DNA of 64,000 bases from Lunularia cruciata (Eukaryota > Streptophyta > Marchantiopsida > Lunulariales > Lunulariaceae): contig OX419756.1 of assembly GCA_948567375.1 (NCBI GenBank), positions 43,910,333 to 43,974,332 of the forward strand, given 5' to 3'. A program made the translations under genes and the position numbers. This document shows positions 60,147-64,000 of this stretch, piece after piece (position 1 is the first letter of the stretch; every line of letters begins with the position of its first letter). The notes beneath the pieces are model-generated. The model worked only from the letters and a program-made list of their open reading frames with translations, searched no databases and was not told where the DNA came from.

Positions 60147-63100
60147 TCAAACAACTGATGGAGATCCTCAATTGGATGTTTTCATTTCTTGAATCATAAG
60201 GTATTTCGTTGCTATGTCTTCTATCACTATCAATATGAATAGAAATATAAATAAAATCCTATCACCCCGTCACACTCGAGATTCTTGAAAGTATAACATT
60301 GCACCGTATGTAATCAAACGATCACTAAAAGACATGAAAGTGGGAAACAAATACCGGCGAGAACTTTTATATGTAGAACGTGTGCGGAAAAAGAAGGCAT
60401 AATCAGAGGACTTGTGGGGAGGTACATGTATATTGAGTTGGACAACAACAGAGTCATTTTGTGAAACTTTTTGAAATAGTGTCAAATGGTGAAATACCAA
60501 GAAACAAACATTTCTAGATTCCAAATCTTGATTTTAATCTTCACTTAAATTATTGAAACTCGAGTGCTTGATTCACATAATAAAAATAAAATATATGGAT
60601 CACTGACCATAGGGGTTTCAAATTTAGACTTTGGGAGCACCCGTACGAATCCATAAATCGTAAAAATTAGGGATAGATCGTAAAAATTGTATGGGTAGCG
60701 TGTAAAGTATGGGAAATGTATATAGTCGAAAGTGTGTTTATGTGCATTTGAAAACATGACTAGTAGGTTTTTATAGAATCCCCTGTCCAATGATGTCAAA
60801 TTAATATTATCTATTTTAATTAATTAAATTTTTTTCAAGCCATTCGTTTTTAAACGAACCCCTGCATACGAATATCTATAAATATTATATAGACTTCACG
60901 CCAATACCCGTATAATTCTGAAAACGGATCAGTCTTGGCATAGAGGTTTTTGCTCGGAAACTAAGACTATGCTTCGCAACTTCCCGTCAAGAATCTACAA
61001 ACTCCCCGGGAAATACGAAACGAATCGGTTTCTCTTAATTTTTCACTGATTCCCGGGAAACTTCTTCTCTGCAAGAATATGGCTGGGAAACACATAAACG
61101 GGAACACTCTAAGACGCAAGACACCGTACACTTTTCGCCGGTTCGCTCTTATTCAGTGACGACCGGCCGCCCGCCAACATAGCTCAGGTCCCGTGCCCAG
61201 GGCTCGTCGCCCGGGAAGCGTCGTCGTCGTCGCCTCCCTCTTCCTTCATCCCCGTCCCCAGTCGTCTGTGGACAGGTCTCTACGATTTTGAATGAAGCGA
61301 GCGAGCCATTTGCGTTTGCAAACTTAGCAAGATGAGCAATGCAAGCAAGCTCGAGGTAGCCAGACCGGATGGCCGAACAGCCAATCAACTGCGACCCTTA
61401 AATTGCACGAGAGGTCTTCTCGACGCGCGCATGGTTCTGCAAGATGGCAGCAAGGTACTGTGATGCAGTTAATTGCTCAAGGAATTTAATATTCTGAAGA
61501 CATTTTTGTTAATTTCGGATGAGAATTCGTTGAGCTGGAGGTTGGTCTTCTGTCTTCACAACCACGACGCAAAACTTGCCCTTAAGTTAAATATCTATGT
61601 CCAGCTTTTGCGACGTTGAATTGCTTGCGCCGTGTGTGATGATCAAGTGAACGGTGCTGCTTTTCAACATGTGGAATCTAGCAGACACTGCATTACTTGC
61701 AGATGCGAATTTCAGATATTCTCAGTAGTAGGTCCCCGTTCTTGATAGTTTCTGTACCGTCTGCTTTTCTTTCAGAGAACACAATTTTCATCGCAGCAGT
61801 GTATGGGCCGAAGGCAGTGTCTCTCAGAAAGGAAAATTCAGAGCTGGCACCCTTGAAGTCACTTGGAAAACGAAAAGTGGAATGGCAGGTTTCTCTTCAC
61901 GGATCCTCCTCAATCGTCCTTTTGACGATTATTCACCATCAGTCCAGTAGTATCTGTCTTCCGAGCAAGTACTCAATTGTCATCCATTCTCAGCTGAAAG
62001 GTTACGAAGAAACGAAGCAGTTCTTGTGTCTTCTGATCCTAGCTCATTATCATAGTTGAATATGTTTTTTCTGCATAGGTGGCCGAATCGGGAGTTTAGC
62101 TTCAGGGCTGGATATTCTTGCTATGCCCTCGCTCTCAGCCATTTTATCATTTATGCAACTTTACGAAATCGAAGCATGACTGAAGAAAAGCCTGGTCCCA
62201 CTTTAAGCATCTGTTTAAAAATTAGTTGCAACTGTTCAGGGAACGCGGAGAAGGAAGCCGAAGTGTTAATTCGAAGAACCTTTGATTACATCGTCCTGTC
62301 ATCTATGCACCCTAACACCGGAATATCCATCGTATTTCAGGTAATCAGATACCGGCTTTCCTGGCTCACTTGTCACGATAGCATTAAGTCTAAGCCTCTA
62401 AAATGATATATACTGATGAATCGTTGGTGATCCTGGTTATAACGTTCAAGACTAATAACGCATCTCGGTTGTTTCAGGTTGTGAATGACGATGGAGCAGT
62501 ATCCTCCTTTCTGCCTGCTTTATTTCCAACTTGTGGAAATTTTTATGAAAAATTTACTTGCGAAAGAGAGAGGATATGTTTCATCAGGACGAGAGCAGCG
62601 ACTAGACGAAGGATGTAGATGGATATAATCGATGTTGTGGTATGCTATCTTATACTAAGGCCCTGGGATCCTTGACCACTCTTCTTCTTGCCAGCTACTG
62701 GCGTGCGCCATGAACGCAGCTTGCGCCGCTTTGGTTGATGCCGGAATCCCTCTCGCATGGCTTGTTGGTAAGAGCTCCTCCACAGTAACTCATATCTGAC
62801 ACCCTAAAGCTATGACAGAAACTCGGTACGAAGGTTATTGCCGGTGTCTTCATATTGGCGGAGTACCCCTATCGGCCTACTCCGGCAGAATGAAGACACC
62901 GGTGAATTAATTGTGTTCCCGTAGAGACTTATCATGAAGGGTCTCGCTACTTGATCTTTAGGTGAGTCATCGCAAGGCACGGGTGTTTGTTCTATGAAAA
63001 TGCTGTCCCTTCCTGCCTGTAATTTTTTATCATCTTTGAACTGATGGGCTGAACTCGTCAGAGTGTCTATGATAATTCATTCTATGTTCAGTGGTTTACT

Positions 63101-64000
63101 CAAGTATACGAGCAGGAGAGACTGTTATGTAATGTTCAAGTTATTGAGATATTTAGGACAGAGTCCAAGGTATGACAACATATATCCCACTTGAATCGGA
63201 GTCTTACAGAAACATAAGAATGGGATCATTGTTTGAGCTTCTTAAGTAAGTCCTTGGTAAGCTGATAGTTAACAGAAGTTCTGTTGAGTGTCGTTACAGC
63301 TTTCCCAGGAAAACAGACGTTAAGGATCATGTCAGAGCCAACAGTCTCAATTCGAAGCAGGATTCTGTCTCTATTAAACCAGTTCGAAGTCCACGGTGGC
63401 TGGATTGCCTGCTCCTGTAGCTAGCGAGCCTGCAGAACATGGGATCATAACATGTTTGACACGACGAGCAATGTATGGTAAGGCAACCACTCCTTTCTCT
63501 TTTCTTCAGTCTTTGACAGAATGTAATTCATTTGCATGTACGAATCTGACCTGGCTGTCTCCATCCTGTTTCGTTTCCATTGTAAAGTTGTGATTGATCT
63601 ATTGCTTGCCCGCTTTGTATACTTTGATTTGACATATCGAATGCTCACCGAGTTTCAATCATGAAACCTGCTTTCTCTCGTAGCTCAGACGAACATTTCT
63701 TTCGCTGTTCTCTCCGTATATCTATATTTTGTTGCCATCTCTGGAGAGCTTCGGATCATAAATATGGAAACAGTCACGATGGAACTATCACAGTAAAACG
63801 ATGGAAAGCACGACTTGAGCTTTCACCGAGCTCAAAGAACTGCCGTGGATACATGGTGTTATGATTTGATGACGACAAATTCTTTGTTCGCAGTTGATGA
63901 GTATGACATGCCTAGAAAGAGGGTGAGCAGCAAGCGACAAGATCGCCAATTTTTCTAGAACTAGTCTAGAGCATTGTCAGGTAAGACTGCCTGCATTCTT
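60147..64000 (+). repeat. Segmental duplication SD1, copy 2 (runs off the window)
   Basis: Matches 17331-17489 joined to 22745-27050. It lacks the copia element: 'attgcaccgtatgtaatcaa' at 60298-60317 is the unoccupied target site. It also lacks a stretch of about 100 bp equivalent to 23070-23170 and the repeated GC block of the RRP46 5' region. Confidence 0.87.
61332..63980 (+). pseudogene. RRP46: RRP46 pseudogene (second copy)
   Basis: Exon equivalents: 61332-61454, 61776-61888, 62240-62340, 62478-62498, 62695-62767, part of exon 7 ending at 63477, and 63894-63980. Relative to the copy at 24089, exon 1 and exon 2 are each one base shorter (frameshifts after TRGLL and around SEL), and exon 8 lacks two bases. 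Exon 6 is gone: a deletion joins the end of intron 5 to the middle of exon 7 near 63380, removing the VVVLDPTKAEEK segment. Exons 3-5 remain in good order and splice sites are mostly kept. It cannot encode a full subunit; a transcript might still be made. Confidence 0.88.

Overview
The window looks like nuclear DNA of a land plant, most likely a bryophyte and probably a liverwort. It is AT-rich and full of LTR retrotransposons, and its two recognisable host genes are split by GT-AG introns. The lineage call rests on an NLR immune-receptor gene whose N-terminus is an alpha/beta-hydrolase. This 'HNL' layout is known from liverworts such as Marchantia and is absent from flowering-plant NLR classes. 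Species and chromosome cannot be read from the sequence.

Layout. 1-7479: repeat-derived, AT-rich DNA with a local tandem duplication and one solo-LTR-like repeat (family R). 7480-16949: a minus-strand R copy split by a minus-strand Ty3/gypsy element (7726-16568) that carries a PHD-type zinc finger downstream of its integrase. 17331-27050: first copy of a segmental duplication (SD1) carrying an apparently intact exosome-subunit gene, RRP46 (24089-27032), and interrupted by a Ty1/copia element (17490-22744). 27033-35297: mostly unassigned sequence. 35298-40075: the hydrolase-NB-ARC-LRR gene, five exons, about 1340 codons, followed by a decaying LRR-repeat tract to about 42.2 kb. 42.0-44.0 kb and 47.4-50.3 kb are two copies of a second duplication (SD2) that includes the 3' end of an NLR. 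Between them lie a gypsy fragment and a second, degenerate LRR array. 50276-58350: nested LTR elements (family R fragments, and a chromovirus inserted into an older inverted relative). 58.4-60.1 kb: AT-rich filler with an (AT)n run. 60147-64000: second copy of SD1, holding a decayed RRP46 pseudogene and the unoccupied copia target site.

How the parts relate. RRP46 is a housekeeping core subunit of the RNA exosome. The NLR is a predicted intracellular immune receptor, with the hydrolase as putative signalling domain, the NB-ARC as nucleotide switch and the LRR as sensor. They are not an operon and show no sign of joint function. The locus is best read as a rapidly changing NLR neighbourhood shaped by segmental duplication, repeat expansion inside the LRR exon and nested retroelement insertion. 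No rRNA, tRNA or CRISPR array was recognised.
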